The notes under the pieces were generated by a model. That model was not told the origin of the DNA and ran no database searches. It saw only the letters and a program-made list of their open reading frames with translations. From NCBI GenBank assembly GCA_964628465.1, contig CAZVOA010000003.1, positions 124,001-188,000 of the forward strand: DNA of 64,000 nt, given 5' to 3'. Below, piece after piece: positions 35,470 to 44,350 of this stretch (position 1 is its first letter; the number at the start of each line of letters is the position of its first letter). Position numbers and translations under genes: made by a program. The DNA comes from JAFGPS01 sp964628465 (GTDB lineage Bacteria > Planctomycetota > Phycisphaerae > Sedimentisphaerales > Anaerobacaceae).

Positions 35470-36252
35470 ATGAATGAGTTTAATAAAGAAGAATATAATG
35501 AAAAAATAAGTATGGAAAGGCAGTGGTATACGGATTTTTCTTTCAAAAAAGATCATCCTCTGAACTCGAGATTATTTTTCTCGCCTGAACGAAATGCTTT
35601 TAATTATATTTTCCCTAAAAAACAATTATCAAATATGATAAATCAGATTGCCAATGAAGATAGCATGAATAATCCATCCATGTTAATTGCTCCGATAGGA
35701 ACTGGTGATGATTTAAAATACATACGTCACTTGTCTAGCGATATCAGTGGTATAGATGTTTCCCGAGAAGCCGTTGAAAAAATAACAGATAAAACCATTA
35801 ATACATATGTAGGTGATATGAAGAATATGACAATGTTTAAGGATAATCAGTTTGACATTATGATTACCTCTCTGTTTTTTCATCATTTTGTCAAGCATGG
35901 TTTTGATGACTTTTTAGACGAAGCATATAGAGTACTAAAACCAGGCGGGTATTTCTTCTCTCTAGAGCCAAGTTCGCTTTATCCTATTCACTTGATAACT
36001 CGGTATATGAAAAAAATAGTAGGTAACATATCAGGAGCAGTCGAAGATGAAATGCCGTTTAATCCCAAAAAACTTTCAAATGCAATGAAAAGATGTGGAT
36101 TTCATAATGTTACTATTAAGGGAGCAAGTTTTAGTTATCATAGAATTCCCATACTCATCGCAAAACTAAATAACATTATAACTTTACCATTATTGAAAAT
36201 TCCATTTTTGAAGAATTTTGCGTTTATGTGTTTATTTTATGGGAAAAAATAA
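35470..36252 (+). CDS. SAM-dependent methyltransferase (Methyltransf_11 type)
   Basis: A 260-residue methyltransferase. Motif I is replaced by LIAPIGTGDDLKYI, motif II is ISGIDVSREAVEKI, and DNQFDIMITSLFFHHFV plus EAYRVLKPGGYFFSLEPSSL complete the fold. Start ATG 35470 follows GAAGGTGA. Upstream (about 35380-35468) an open frame ends LYSERIKKEGD and overlaps its ribosome site; this may be another gene remnant. Likely modifies a glycan sugar or lipid carrier. Confidence 0.82.
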   Translation: MNEFNKEEYNEKISMERQWYTDFSFKKDHPLNSRLFFSPERNAFNYIFPKKQLSNMINQIANEDSMNNPSMLIAPIGTGDDLKYIRHLSSDISGIDVSREAVEKITDKTINTYVGDMKNMTMFKDNQFDIMITSLFFHHFVKHGFDDFLDEAYRVLKPGGYFFSLEPSSLYPIHLITRYMKKIVGNISGAVEDEMPFNPKKLSNAMKRCGFHNVTIKGASFSYHRIPILIAKLNNIITLPLLKIPFLKNFAFMCLFYGKK

Positions 36253-36380
36253 GAAAATTGGCTCTTCTTTTAGCCAGATGAAAGCAAAAACAAAGCATCA
36301 ATTAAATAATTATTTCGAAGAATCTTACAAAAACATTTTTGGTTGGAAAATAGTTTTATATCTAATAGGAGGTCATAAAA

Positions 36381-37361
36381 ATGATAGAACAAAGTACTGC
36401 ACTGGTATGCGGAGCAGGTGGTTTTATTGGAAGTCATCTTGTTAAAAAACTTAAAAAGGAAGGATTTTGGGTAAGAGGTATTGACTTAAAGTACCCGGAA
36501 TTCAGCGAGACAGAGGCCGACGATTTTGTTCAAGGTGATTTACGAGACACCAATATCTGCCGGGAGATTATCGATAGGCCGTTCGATGAAGTTTATCAGT
36601 TAGCCGCAGATATGGGTGGCGCTGGATACATATTTACAGGCGAGCACGATTCGCAGGTTATGCATAATTCAGCAATGATAAATCTTAATATGGTTGATTT
36701 ATGCCAGAAATCAGGAGTTAAGAAAATATTCTATTCTTCGTCTGCCTGTGTTTATCCAGAGTATAATCAGCTTGATCCTGATAATCCAAAGTGCGCTGAG
36801 GAATCTGTTTATCCTGCAGCTCCTGATAGCGAATATGGTTGGGAAAAACTATTTAGTGAGCGGTTATACTTGTCTTACTACAGAAATCATGGATTAAGGG
36901 TTCGTATATCAAGATTTCATAATATATTCGGTCCAGAAGGTTCATGGAATAATGGTAAAGAAAAAGCACCTGCAGCTCTTTGTAGAAAAGTTGCCGAGGC
37001 AAAGGATGGTGAAGAAATAGAAGTTTGGGGTGATGGAAAACAAACGCGTTCATTTCTTTACATAGATGAGTGTCTCGAAGGTGTTAGAAAATTAATGGAT
37101 TCTGATTATACCGGGCCATTTAATATAGGTTCAGAAGAAATGATATCAATTAATGGTTTAGCTGAAATGATAATGGATATTGCTAATAAAAAATTAAATA
37201 TAAAGCATATTGAAGGCCCGCTTGGAGTTAGAGGACGTAACTCAGATAATAATTATATTTTTAACAAAATCGGATGGAAACCTGCTAAGCCTCTCAAGGA
37301 AGGTATGGAAAAAACATTTAGATGGATAGAGAAACAAGTACAGAGTAGTCCAGTATTATAA
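36381..37361 (+). CDS. gme: GDP-mannose 3,5-epimerase
   Basis: A 326-residue short-chain dehydrogenase/reductase. It has the NAD site VCGAGGFIGSHLVKKL, LAADMGGAGYI, and SSSACVYPEYNQL with the catalytic Cys. YGWEKL provides the Tyr and Lys pair, and FHNIFGPEGSW, KAPAALCRK, WGDGKQTRSFLYIDE and GVRGRNSDNN follow. These motifs match the plant GME enzyme very closely. It converts GDP-D-mannose to GDP-L-galactose and GDP-L-gulose. It gives the polysaccharide access to L-sugars and implies a GDP-mannose supply elsewhere. AGGAGGT precedes the ATG. Confidence 0.92.
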   Translation: MIEQSTALVCGAGGFIGSHLVKKLKKEGFWVRGIDLKYPEFSETEADDFVQGDLRDTNICREIIDRPFDEVYQLAADMGGAGYIFTGEHDSQVMHNSAMINLNMVDLCQKSGVKKIFYSSSACVYPEYNQLDPDNPKCAEESVYPAAPDSEYGWEKLFSERLYLSYYRNHGLRVRISRFHNIFGPEGSWNNGKEKAPAALCRKVAEAKDGEEIEVWGDGKQTRSFLYIDECLEGVRKLMDSDYTGPFNIGSEEMISINGLAEMIMDIANKKLNIKHIEGPLGVRGRNSDNNYIFNKIGWKPAKPLKEGMEKTFRWIEKQVQSSPVL

Positions 37362-37482
37362 TAAGTTAAGAATAATATATTGATAACTTATTCATTTTAT
37401 TCACATCTTTTAATGAATACTAAATGAATTATCAAGATTAAATTGAACAAAATATTTCTATTAAATAAAGAAAGTTTTTAAT

Positions 37483-38238
37483 ATGGAAAATATTGTAAAT
37501 ATTCTTGGTGTCCGAGTAAATCTGGAAAATCATGATTCAGCTATTGCGAAAGCTGAAGAGCACATTAAAAATAATGAACCTCCAAGCTTTATAACTCTGA
37601 TGAGTGCTAACAATTTGGTTAATGCCCAGCATGATCAGTATTTTAAAGAAATCAGTAATAGAAGTTTCTTGTCATTACCTGATGGTATACCGCTGGTATG
37701 GATTGCTCGAAACAAAGGTTACAAATCAATAAAAACAAACACACGTGGTACAGATTTTATGTATAAATTCTTCGAAAGCACTTTCCAAAAACCTTATCGA
37801 CATTTTTTTTATGGTGGTAAAGAAGGTGTCGCTGATCAGCTCAAATCAGTGTTTGAAGAAAAATTTTCCGGAGTAAAAATTGCTGGTACTTATTGCCCTC
37901 CATTCAGGAAGCTTAGCGAAGAAGAGGACAGGGAAGTTTGCGAAAAGATTAATACTTCTAAAGCGGATATTGTATGGATTGGCTTAAGTACTCCAAAACA
38001 GGAATATTGGATGAACGCTCATCTTAATAAGCTTAATGTTTCTCTAATGGTTGGAGTAGGAGCTGCATTTGACTTTCATACAGGATATGCAAAAGAAGCT
38101 CCGAAATGGATGAGAAGTAACGGTCTCGAATGGATTTTTAGATTAATAAGTGAGCCGCGAAGACTATGGAAGCGGTATTTGGTTGGTAATACCTTGTTTC
38201 TTTATTGGTTAATAAAAGAAAGATTCAAAACATTATGA
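37483..38238 (+). CDS. WecG/TagA/CpsF family glycosyltransferase (GT26)
   Basis: A 251-residue membrane-associated enzyme. Motifs: TLMSANNLVNAQHD, LPDGIPLVWIARNKG, the RGTDFMYKFFE segment, HFFYGGKEGVADQL, IVWIGLSTPKQEYWMNAHL and GVGAAFDFHTGYAKEAPKWM, with the catalytic Asp near TRGTD or in the THN-like region. The group transfers N-acetylmannosamine or glucose to polyprenyl-diphosphate sugars as the second step of assembly. The WecB homologue at 49213 would supply UDP-ManNAc, which fits a ManNAc transferase. Confidence 0.9.
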   Translation: MENIVNILGVRVNLENHDSAIAKAEEHIKNNEPPSFITLMSANNLVNAQHDQYFKEISNRSFLSLPDGIPLVWIARNKGYKSIKTNTRGTDFMYKFFESTFQKPYRHFFYGGKEGVADQLKSVFEEKFSGVKIAGTYCPPFRKLSEEEDREVCEKINTSKADIVWIGLSTPKQEYWMNAHLNKLNVSLMVGVGAAFDFHTGYAKEAPKWMRSNGLEWIFRLISEPRRLWKRYLVGNTLFLYWLIKERFKTL

Positions 38239-38315
38239 GCATTTTGTGCCCATGAATCGCGAAAATCAATTAAAAGGTATGATGCTATAAAAATCTGAGT
38301 TTCTTCAATAGAATA

Positions 38316-40301
38316 ATGAATCTCAAAACTAATACAATTTCCAGGCAAAATACGGAAGTTCTGATTCTGGCTGGTGGGATGGATTTCGGACGGTGTTCTT
38401 TAGCTTCAAGTTTACCCACAGCTTTGTGGCCTATTAATGGCCTATCTTCGATAGAGCATTTGCTGGAGAATTTGGCAAATCAGGGGATAAAACATGTTGT
38501 TATTCTTCCTGGTCCAAATAAGTCATTTTTCAATAAATCGCTGCGGATTGATAATCGTCTTGAAGTAGAATATATAGTAGAACCTTTACCCGCAGGAACA
38601 GCCGGGAGTATTCGTGACGCAGTTAAAAATAAAAGTGATTCGTTATTTATATTGTTACCGGCAAGCATCATCTCTCCTCCTGATATTGATTTATTAATTA
38701 ACGAACATATAAATAGCAAAGCTGATTTAACCATTGTTCTTGAGCTGGCAAATCGAGACAATAGCGAAAGAGAAGGACGAGCCTGCGGGATATTTGTTTG
38801 CGGCAGTTCTGTTTTGGAATTCATCCCTAAAGGCGGATATTCTGATATCAAGGAAGGATTAATTCCGAAATTACTTCAGAATGGAAAGAACGTATATGCG
38901 GTGACATTATCTCATCGGACAGGCGGCTTCCGTGATTGCCGGGAATATCTTCATGCGGTATCAAATAATTTCGAAGATATTGCAAAATTAAGCAAAACGG
39001 TACATTATGTAAGCAATGATATATATAATCTATGGACGACAGCGGATGTAAAAATAGATAAATCTGCGAGAATTTCCGGAAATGTTGTTTTCATGGATAA
39101 TGTTCGAATTTCAGAGGGGGCGGTTATAATCGGTCCGAGCATAATCGGGAAAAATGTCACTGTAGGGAAAAACAGTGTTGTTGTGAATAGTATTATATGG
39201 GATAACGCGGTTATTAATTCCAATTGTTATGTTGAACATAGTGTTATAGGTTTTAATAGCCATTTGTATTCTCATGAAAATATAACTGGCGATTGTATAG
39301 CATCCGTAACAAGAGAAGCAACAAAAGCTAAAGAAAGTCAATTAGCAGATATTACGAGAAGAAAGCGGAGCATATTAAAAAAAATATCGATTATAATTAA
39401 ATTTGGATATAAGAATATGTTTGAAATGTTCGCACCTAACCGTATGAAATATATTGCACCTTTGTTATTAATTATTGCTTTTTTCTGGTCATATTGGGCT
39501 GGTATCAAAGGGCTTTGGGGTACATGGCTGCAAAGCGATGAATATTCTTCAGGTTTATTGGTTCCTTTTATCGCTGTATATATTCTATGGCTCAGGAGAA
39601 AAGATCTTCGTAGTATTCCAGTAAAGCCTTCTATGTTCGGTTTATTTCTTTTTATATTTTCGCAGATAATAAGATTATTTGGATTATTCTTTTTTTATAT
39701 TTCTGCTGAAAATATTTCTATAGTGTTTAGTATTGCGGCGATAGTTTTGCTTTTGTTCGGCTGGAAACTACTAATAAAAGTCTCAACAGTAATATTATTT
39801 TTATTTCTTATGCTTCCGTGGCCGAACCGTATTCACGCGGCGGTGTCACTGCCTCTGCAGCATATTTCTACAGCTTCAGCTGTATTTTGTCTTGAAGTAT
39901 TCGGCTTCGATATTATTCGTGAAGGAAATGTTATACATATTGGTAATGCGGTCGTCGCTGTCGCGGAGGCTTGTAACGGCCTGAGAATGATTACTGCCTT
40001 TTTCGTGATTAGCGGGCTGGTAGCACTGTTAGTCAACAGGACATGGTGGGAGAAACTTATTGTATTGGTTTCAAGTGTACCGATAGCTTTTTTATGCAAC
40101 ACATTGAGATTGGCAATAACCGCTATAATATTCACCTGGATTGAAGGTCCATACTGGGAAGAAATATTCCATGATTTCGGCGGGTACGCCATGATGCCTT
40201 TGGCTCTTGGTTTTATTGTAGGCGAGTTATGGCTTATTGATAAACTAACGGTAATTCCCGAAGAAAATAATGAAATTGTAATTGAAAGACATAAAAGATA
40301 A
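38316..40301 (+). CDS. fusion: degenerate nucleotidyltransferase + beta-helix + exosortase
   Basis: A 661-residue chimera. Residues 1-240 have the sugar-nucleotidyltransferase fold, but the signature reads ILAGGMDFGRCSLASSLPTA instead of GGxGTRLxPLTxxxPKP, so the catalytic Arg and Lys appear lost. Residues about 245-330 are left-handed beta-helix hexapeptides (IIGPSIIGKNVTVGKNSVVV). The rest is an eight-helix exosortase with the catalytic Cys in VAEACNGLRM, Arg in CNTLRLAITA and His in IFHDFGGYAM. Exosortases cleave C-terminal PEP-CTERM-like tails; the substrate is not encoded in this window. It stands before the chain-length kinase gene. Confidence 0.9.
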   Translation: MNLKTNTISRQNTEVLILAGGMDFGRCSLASSLPTALWPINGLSSIEHLLENLANQGIKHVVILPGPNKSFFNKSLRIDNRLEVEYIVEPLPAGTAGSIRDAVKNKSDSLFILLPASIISPPDIDLLINEHINSKADLTIVLELANRDNSEREGRACGIFVCGSSVLEFIPKGGYSDIKEGLIPKLLQNGKNVYAVTLSHRTGGFRDCREYLHAVSNNFEDIAKLSKTVHYVSNDIYNLWTTADVKIDKSARISGNVVFMDNVRISEGAVIIGPSIIGKNVTVGKNSVVVNSIIWDNAVINSNCYVEHSVIGFNSHLYSHENITGDCIASVTREATKAKESQLADITRRKRSILKKISIIIKFGYKNMFEMFAPNRMKYIAPLLLIIAFFWSYWAGIKGLWGTWLQSDEYSSGLLVPFIAVYILWLRRKDLRSIPVKPSMFGLFLFIFSQIIRLFGLFFFYISAENISIVFSIAAIVLLLFGWKLLIKVSTVILFLFLMLPWPNRIHAAVSLPLQHISTASAVFCLEVFGFDIIREGNVIHIGNAVVAVAEACNGLRMITAFFVISGLVALLVNRTWWEKLIVLVSSVPIAFLCNTLRLAITAIIFTWIEGPYWEEIFHDFGGYAMMPLALGFIVGELWLIDKLTVIPEENNEIVIERHKR

Positions 40302-40366
40302 AGAAAAGATCACAAAAATATTTCGTATATATTTAATTGCTGAATAAAATAATTCAGGAGATAAAA

Positions 40367-42640
40367 ATGAATGACTTGGAAAAAAATGATGATTTGATAG
40401 TGGAACGTGATATTGTTAATATCTCAGATTCAGTTGACTCAGTTGAACAAACCCCGAATTTGATCGCCGGGATATTGCGTCGATGGTATATCGCATTAAT
40501 TGTGTTTACGATAATATGCGCAATTAGTATTCCGGCAATATATTATTATGTAACTCCGTCTTACGATGTTGAAGGAGCTATCAGAATCGCTCCTGTTTTA
40601 CCTGATATACTAAAAGATAAACAGGATAGTGGTGATATATCAAACTATGAAGTATTTATGAATACACAGGCACAATTATTTACGAGTGATGAAATTCTGC
40701 AAAGAGTTGCTGACGATTTACATGATAAAAATCTTAAGTTTTTCCAACGTAATTCTTTTGATTTGATCACAAATATAAAACAAAATATTACAGGGGAAGC
40801 TGTTAATCATGATACGTTATGGTTGATAAAGCAGGCCATTTCAAAAAATCATATTGGAGTAAATCCCATTAAGGATACAGAACTTATCAGGGTATATGTG
40901 AAATATGAGAACGAAAGTGAAGCAAAGCAGATAGTTGAGTCATTTCTCAGAAGCGTTATGATTATTGGCAAGTCTAATTCTACTGACGATGAAGATATGA
41001 GTTTGTCAATTTTAGATGCAGAGAGGAAAGACCTGGAAACAAAGATAAAGAACGCTACACAATCTATATCAAAATTTGCGGAGCTATATGGTACAGATAA
41101 ATTGAGCGGCAGACAGGAAATGATGATTCAGCGAATTACCGCATTACAAGCTGAGCTCCTTAGAACACAGTCATCCAGAGCTTCCGCAGAGATAGAAGTA
41201 TCACTACTTGAACGAAGTGATGGTAGTGATTTGCCGCCTTTTGAACTTTTAAAGATGCGGCAACAATATGTTAATTCTGATGCTTCTGTACAGACGTTCA
41301 CAAAAAATATTGCCGACCTGGAGCAAAAGCTTCTTTTTGAAAAGCAGGTATTAACTCCAAAACATCCTGATATTGAACAGAGTAATGAGCTATTGGAGTC
41401 AATGAAGAAACGTCTTGAGGATATTGAAGAAAAAGCCAGCAATGAATTTGAAGAATTAATGGCATCTGCAAAGGTTGCCGTTGGAGACTCGGACTTAAAC
41501 CAGGCTCGGCTTAAACTACATCATGTTCTTGAAACAGAAAAGCTGTTGATTGAGGAGATAAGTAAAGAAGATCAGGAATCAATTAAATTAGGTAAAATGC
41601 AGTTCGAAATTGAAAGCTTGCAGGAAGAAAAAGAATTATACAAGCAAAACTATGAATTAGTAGTCCAGAGAATCAGGGAATTGCAAATTAATCAAAAACG
41701 ACCGGCAAGAATGTCGATTCATTATTCTGCTCAAACAATGTCTAAGAATGATAATAGAATGAAATATTGCATTGCCATTATTTTTTGTGGATTTCTTTTA
41801 AGTTCCTGGGTTGCATTTTTAAGAGACCGTGCAGATAAGAAACTCCGCCTGCCTGAGGATGCCGCAAAACGAATCGGTATAAGAGTCATTGGAACAACAA
41901 CAAGTATGTATGCTGTGAAATCATCTCTTCTTCCTGAACAAATAATTGATGATTACCAGACAATACGCGCGAATCTATCTTTGATTAACGGTCATGAAAT
42001 ACCTCATGTACTGGTTGTGACGAGTCCTTCAATGAGAGAAGGAAAGACTACGTTTTCGGTAAATCTGGCCGCAAGTCTGGCTGAGGCTGGAAAAAAAGTG
42101 CTTCTTATAGACGGTGACTTAAGAAAACCTGATGTTGGAAGACTTCTTAACCTTCCGAAAGATACTAAGGGTATTCAGGATGTACTAAGCGGGATACCGT
42201 TTGAACACGCGGTTCAGGCGATAACAACTTCAGGCCTTGATGTACTTGCCGCTGATTTCTATGACCATAATGACGGCTATGAGCTTTTAGCTAATCCGCA
42301 GACATCTGAACGTATAAAGAATATCAGTGACAAATATGATCATGTGATTATTGATACTCCTCCCGTGCTGTATTTTCCTGATGCCATGATTTGGTCGAAA
42401 ATGGCTGACGCCGCAGTTTTGACAAGTTTTGCGGGACAGACAACATTGCCTGAATTAAAAGAAGCCAACGAAAGAATGCTTAAAGCTAATGCTAAAGTGC
42501 TTGGCTGTATAGTCAGCAGTGTCGATGCTGAAAATAGTTATTATCACCATAGTGCCGCTTATTACGCACAGAGCGCGCGTGCCAGGCGTGCGAGGAAAAA
42601 AGCATTGCTTTCATTTGAAAAAAGCAAAGCAAAAGCATAA
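40367..42640 (+). CDS. polysaccharide co-polymerase and tyrosine autokinase (Wzc-like)
   Basis: A 757-residue inner-membrane protein. A Wzz domain lies between membrane helices near residue 35 (WYIALIVFTIICAISIPAIY) and near residue 470, with a long periplasmic coiled coil. The cytoplasmic BY-kinase has Walker A SMREGKTTFSVNLA, Walker A' VLLIDGDLRKPDVG and Walker B HVIIDTPP. The C-terminus is rich in Tyr (SYYHHSAAYY), the usual autophosphorylation cluster. It sets polymer length. I used the ATG at 40367, preceded by CAGGAG, rather than a TTG ten codons earlier. Confidence 0.93.
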   Translation: MNDLEKNDDLIVERDIVNISDSVDSVEQTPNLIAGILRRWYIALIVFTIICAISIPAIYYYVTPSYDVEGAIRIAPVLPDILKDKQDSGDISNYEVFMNTQAQLFTSDEILQRVADDLHDKNLKFFQRNSFDLITNIKQNITGEAVNHDTLWLIKQAISKNHIGVNPIKDTELIRVYVKYENESEAKQIVESFLRSVMIIGKSNSTDDEDMSLSILDAERKDLETKIKNATQSISKFAELYGTDKLSGRQEMMIQRITALQAELLRTQSSRASAEIEVSLLERSDGSDLPPFELLKMRQQYVNSDASVQTFTKNIADLEQKLLFEKQVLTPKHPDIEQSNELLESMKKRLEDIEEKASNEFEELMASAKVAVGDSDLNQARLKLHHVLETEKLLIEEISKEDQESIKLGKMQFEIESLQEEKELYKQNYELVVQRIRELQINQKRPARMSIHYSAQTMSKNDNRMKYCIAIIFCGFLLSSWVAFLRDRADKKLRLPEDAAKRIGIRVIGTTTSMYAVKSSLLPEQIIDDYQTIRANLSLINGHEIPHVLVVTSPSMREGKTTFSVNLAASLAEAGKKVLLIDGDLRKPDVGRLLNLPKDTKGIQDVLSGIPFEHAVQAITTSGLDVLAADFYDHNDGYELLANPQTSERIKNISDKYDHVIIDTPPVLYFPDAMIWSKMADAAVLTSFAGQTTLPELKEANERMLKANAKVLGCIVSSVDAENSYYHHSAAYYAQSARARRARKKALLSFEKSKAKA

Positions 42641-42658
42641 TAAAGTATTCTGTAAGAT

Positions 42659-44311
42659 ATGAATATAATTATCATACATAAAAATAATCACTGTAAGGAA
42701 AGCGACCGCGAAGGATTTCTTCGTTTTGCATGGACCGGTAGTCCGTTAGCAAAATTAACCTTCGATGGTTTTGATAAATATTCTTCAGTACAGGCCGCTA
42801 AGACGTTTTATGCTTTCCCTCAGGACTGGTCTGTTTCAAATGATGAATTCAGTAAAAGGATAATCTCGTATGATAAAAATATTCCCATTCCTTCGAGTCT
42901 CATAGATGGAACCGGCATGAAGATGGGAAATAATAAATGGTTTGTTATTTCAAATGGAAGGTTCTTCACCCAAATTAATCAAAATCTGCTTAATCGAGTT
43001 TTGAATAATATTAAAGCGGATGTAATATTGATAAATGCTGAGAGTGGTTTGCTTGGCGGCCAGGAAAAGATTTGCCTTACTGAGCGTGGTAAAGTTGCAG
43101 GTTTTCGCCGTCTTTATTCTGAATCAGCGAAGCTATGCCCTATCACTGATGACTGGCCTGCGTATTTATTTATAAAACAGGAATTATTTAAGAAACTACT
43201 GGTTGAAAATTCTCTTGCTGTTTCTTTTTTGGAAATTATCGAAAGATGTAAAGCCAATTCATTAAAAGTATGTTCTCTTAACGCGGGCGGAGTATTGCTT
43301 GATCTGGAAAAAGAAGATTGCCTGCTTGATTTTTATAAATGGATTCTTAATCAGAAAAAGGATTCAGGATTTCGGCATAAGAATTCTGTAAAAATAGCAG
43401 GTGACTCAAGATTGACAGGAAAGGTGCTTACCGGCAGTAATGTCAGCATCGGTTCCAACGTACTAATAGCAGGTCCATCTGTAATCTGTGACAACTCTGT
43501 TATTGAAGAAAAATCTATAATATATTCCTCGATAATAGGTCCGAATGTTGTTGTAAACGCAAATGGTTCTGTTCAAAACAGAATATACTGCGGGCAAAAT
43601 ATTCAAAATGATTCAAATAAAAATAGTAATACTATACAATTGAACAGATTATCACTTACGCGAAGTTCTGAAGACTGTTTCCGGAAGTGGCCGAAATTCT
43701 CTTATCCTGGATTCATAAAGCGAATTGCGGATATTGTTTTCGCGTTGATAGTATTAACATTATTTATACCTTTGTTTCCGTTTATCGCAATTGCGATAAA
43801 ATTGACATCACCGGGACCGATATTCTATGGTCACAAACGGCAGGGCCTTCACGGCAAAGAGTTTCATTGCCTCAAATTCAGAACCATGATTACCGGAGCA
43901 AATGAGATACAGCAGAAACTCCGTCATATCAGCCAGGTGGATGGCCCGCAATTTAAAATGGAAGATGACCCTCGAATAAATCTTGTTGGAAAATTTCTGA
44001 GAGAAACATATCTTGATGAGATACCACAGTTTTTGAATGTTTTATTCGGCCAGATGAGTGTAGTCGGTCCGAGACCATCGCCGGAATCGGAAAATACCTT
44101 ATGCCCATCCTGGCGTGACGCGAGATTATCAGTCAGACCCGGCATTACGGGATTATGGCAGTTATACAGAACCCGTGAGCCGATGAAGGATTTTCAGGAA
44201 TGGATTTACTATGATACCGAATATGTTAAAAATCTTTCTATGAAAATGGATTGGAAAGTGTGCTGGAAAACGGCACAAAAGTTACTGGATACTTTTATCA
44301 GTCAATTCTAA
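42659..44311 (+). CDS. fusion: nucleotidyltransferase-like/beta-helix + polyprenyl-phosphate sugar transferase
   Basis: A 550-residue protein. The first 240 residues look like a degraded sugar-nucleotidyltransferase fold with no GGxGTRL signature. Residues about 245-310 are beta-helix hexapeptides (KVLTGSNVSIGSNVLIAGPS). From about 345 it is a bacterial sugar transferase: one membrane helix (IADIVFALIVLTLFIPLFPF), then SPGPIFYGHKRQG, FHCLKFRTM, LRETYLDEIPQFLNVLFG and VGPRPSPE, and RPGITGLWQL. It starts glycan synthesis by transferring a sugar phosphate to undecaprenyl phosphate. The N-terminal build parallels the exosortase fusion at 38316. Confidence 0.88.
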   Translation: MNIIIIHKNNHCKESDREGFLRFAWTGSPLAKLTFDGFDKYSSVQAAKTFYAFPQDWSVSNDEFSKRIISYDKNIPIPSSLIDGTGMKMGNNKWFVISNGRFFTQINQNLLNRVLNNIKADVILINAESGLLGGQEKICLTERGKVAGFRRLYSESAKLCPITDDWPAYLFIKQELFKKLLVENSLAVSFLEIIERCKANSLKVCSLNAGGVLLDLEKEDCLLDFYKWILNQKKDSGFRHKNSVKIAGDSRLTGKVLTGSNVSIGSNVLIAGPSVICDNSVIEEKSIIYSSIIGPNVVVNANGSVQNRIYCGQNIQNDSNKNSNTIQLNRLSLTRSSEDCFRKWPKFSYPGFIKRIADIVFALIVLTLFIPLFPFIAIAIKLTSPGPIFYGHKRQGLHGKEFHCLKFRTMITGANEIQQKLRHISQVDGPQFKMEDDPRINLVGKFLRETYLDEIPQFLNVLFGQMSVVGPRPSPESENTLCPSWRDARLSVRPGITGLWQLYRTREPMKDFQEWIYYDTEYVKNLSMKMDWKVCWKTAQKLLDTFISQF

Positions 44312-44350
44312 ATTTAAAGAATAAGTATTTTTTAATACAAGGAGATAAAC

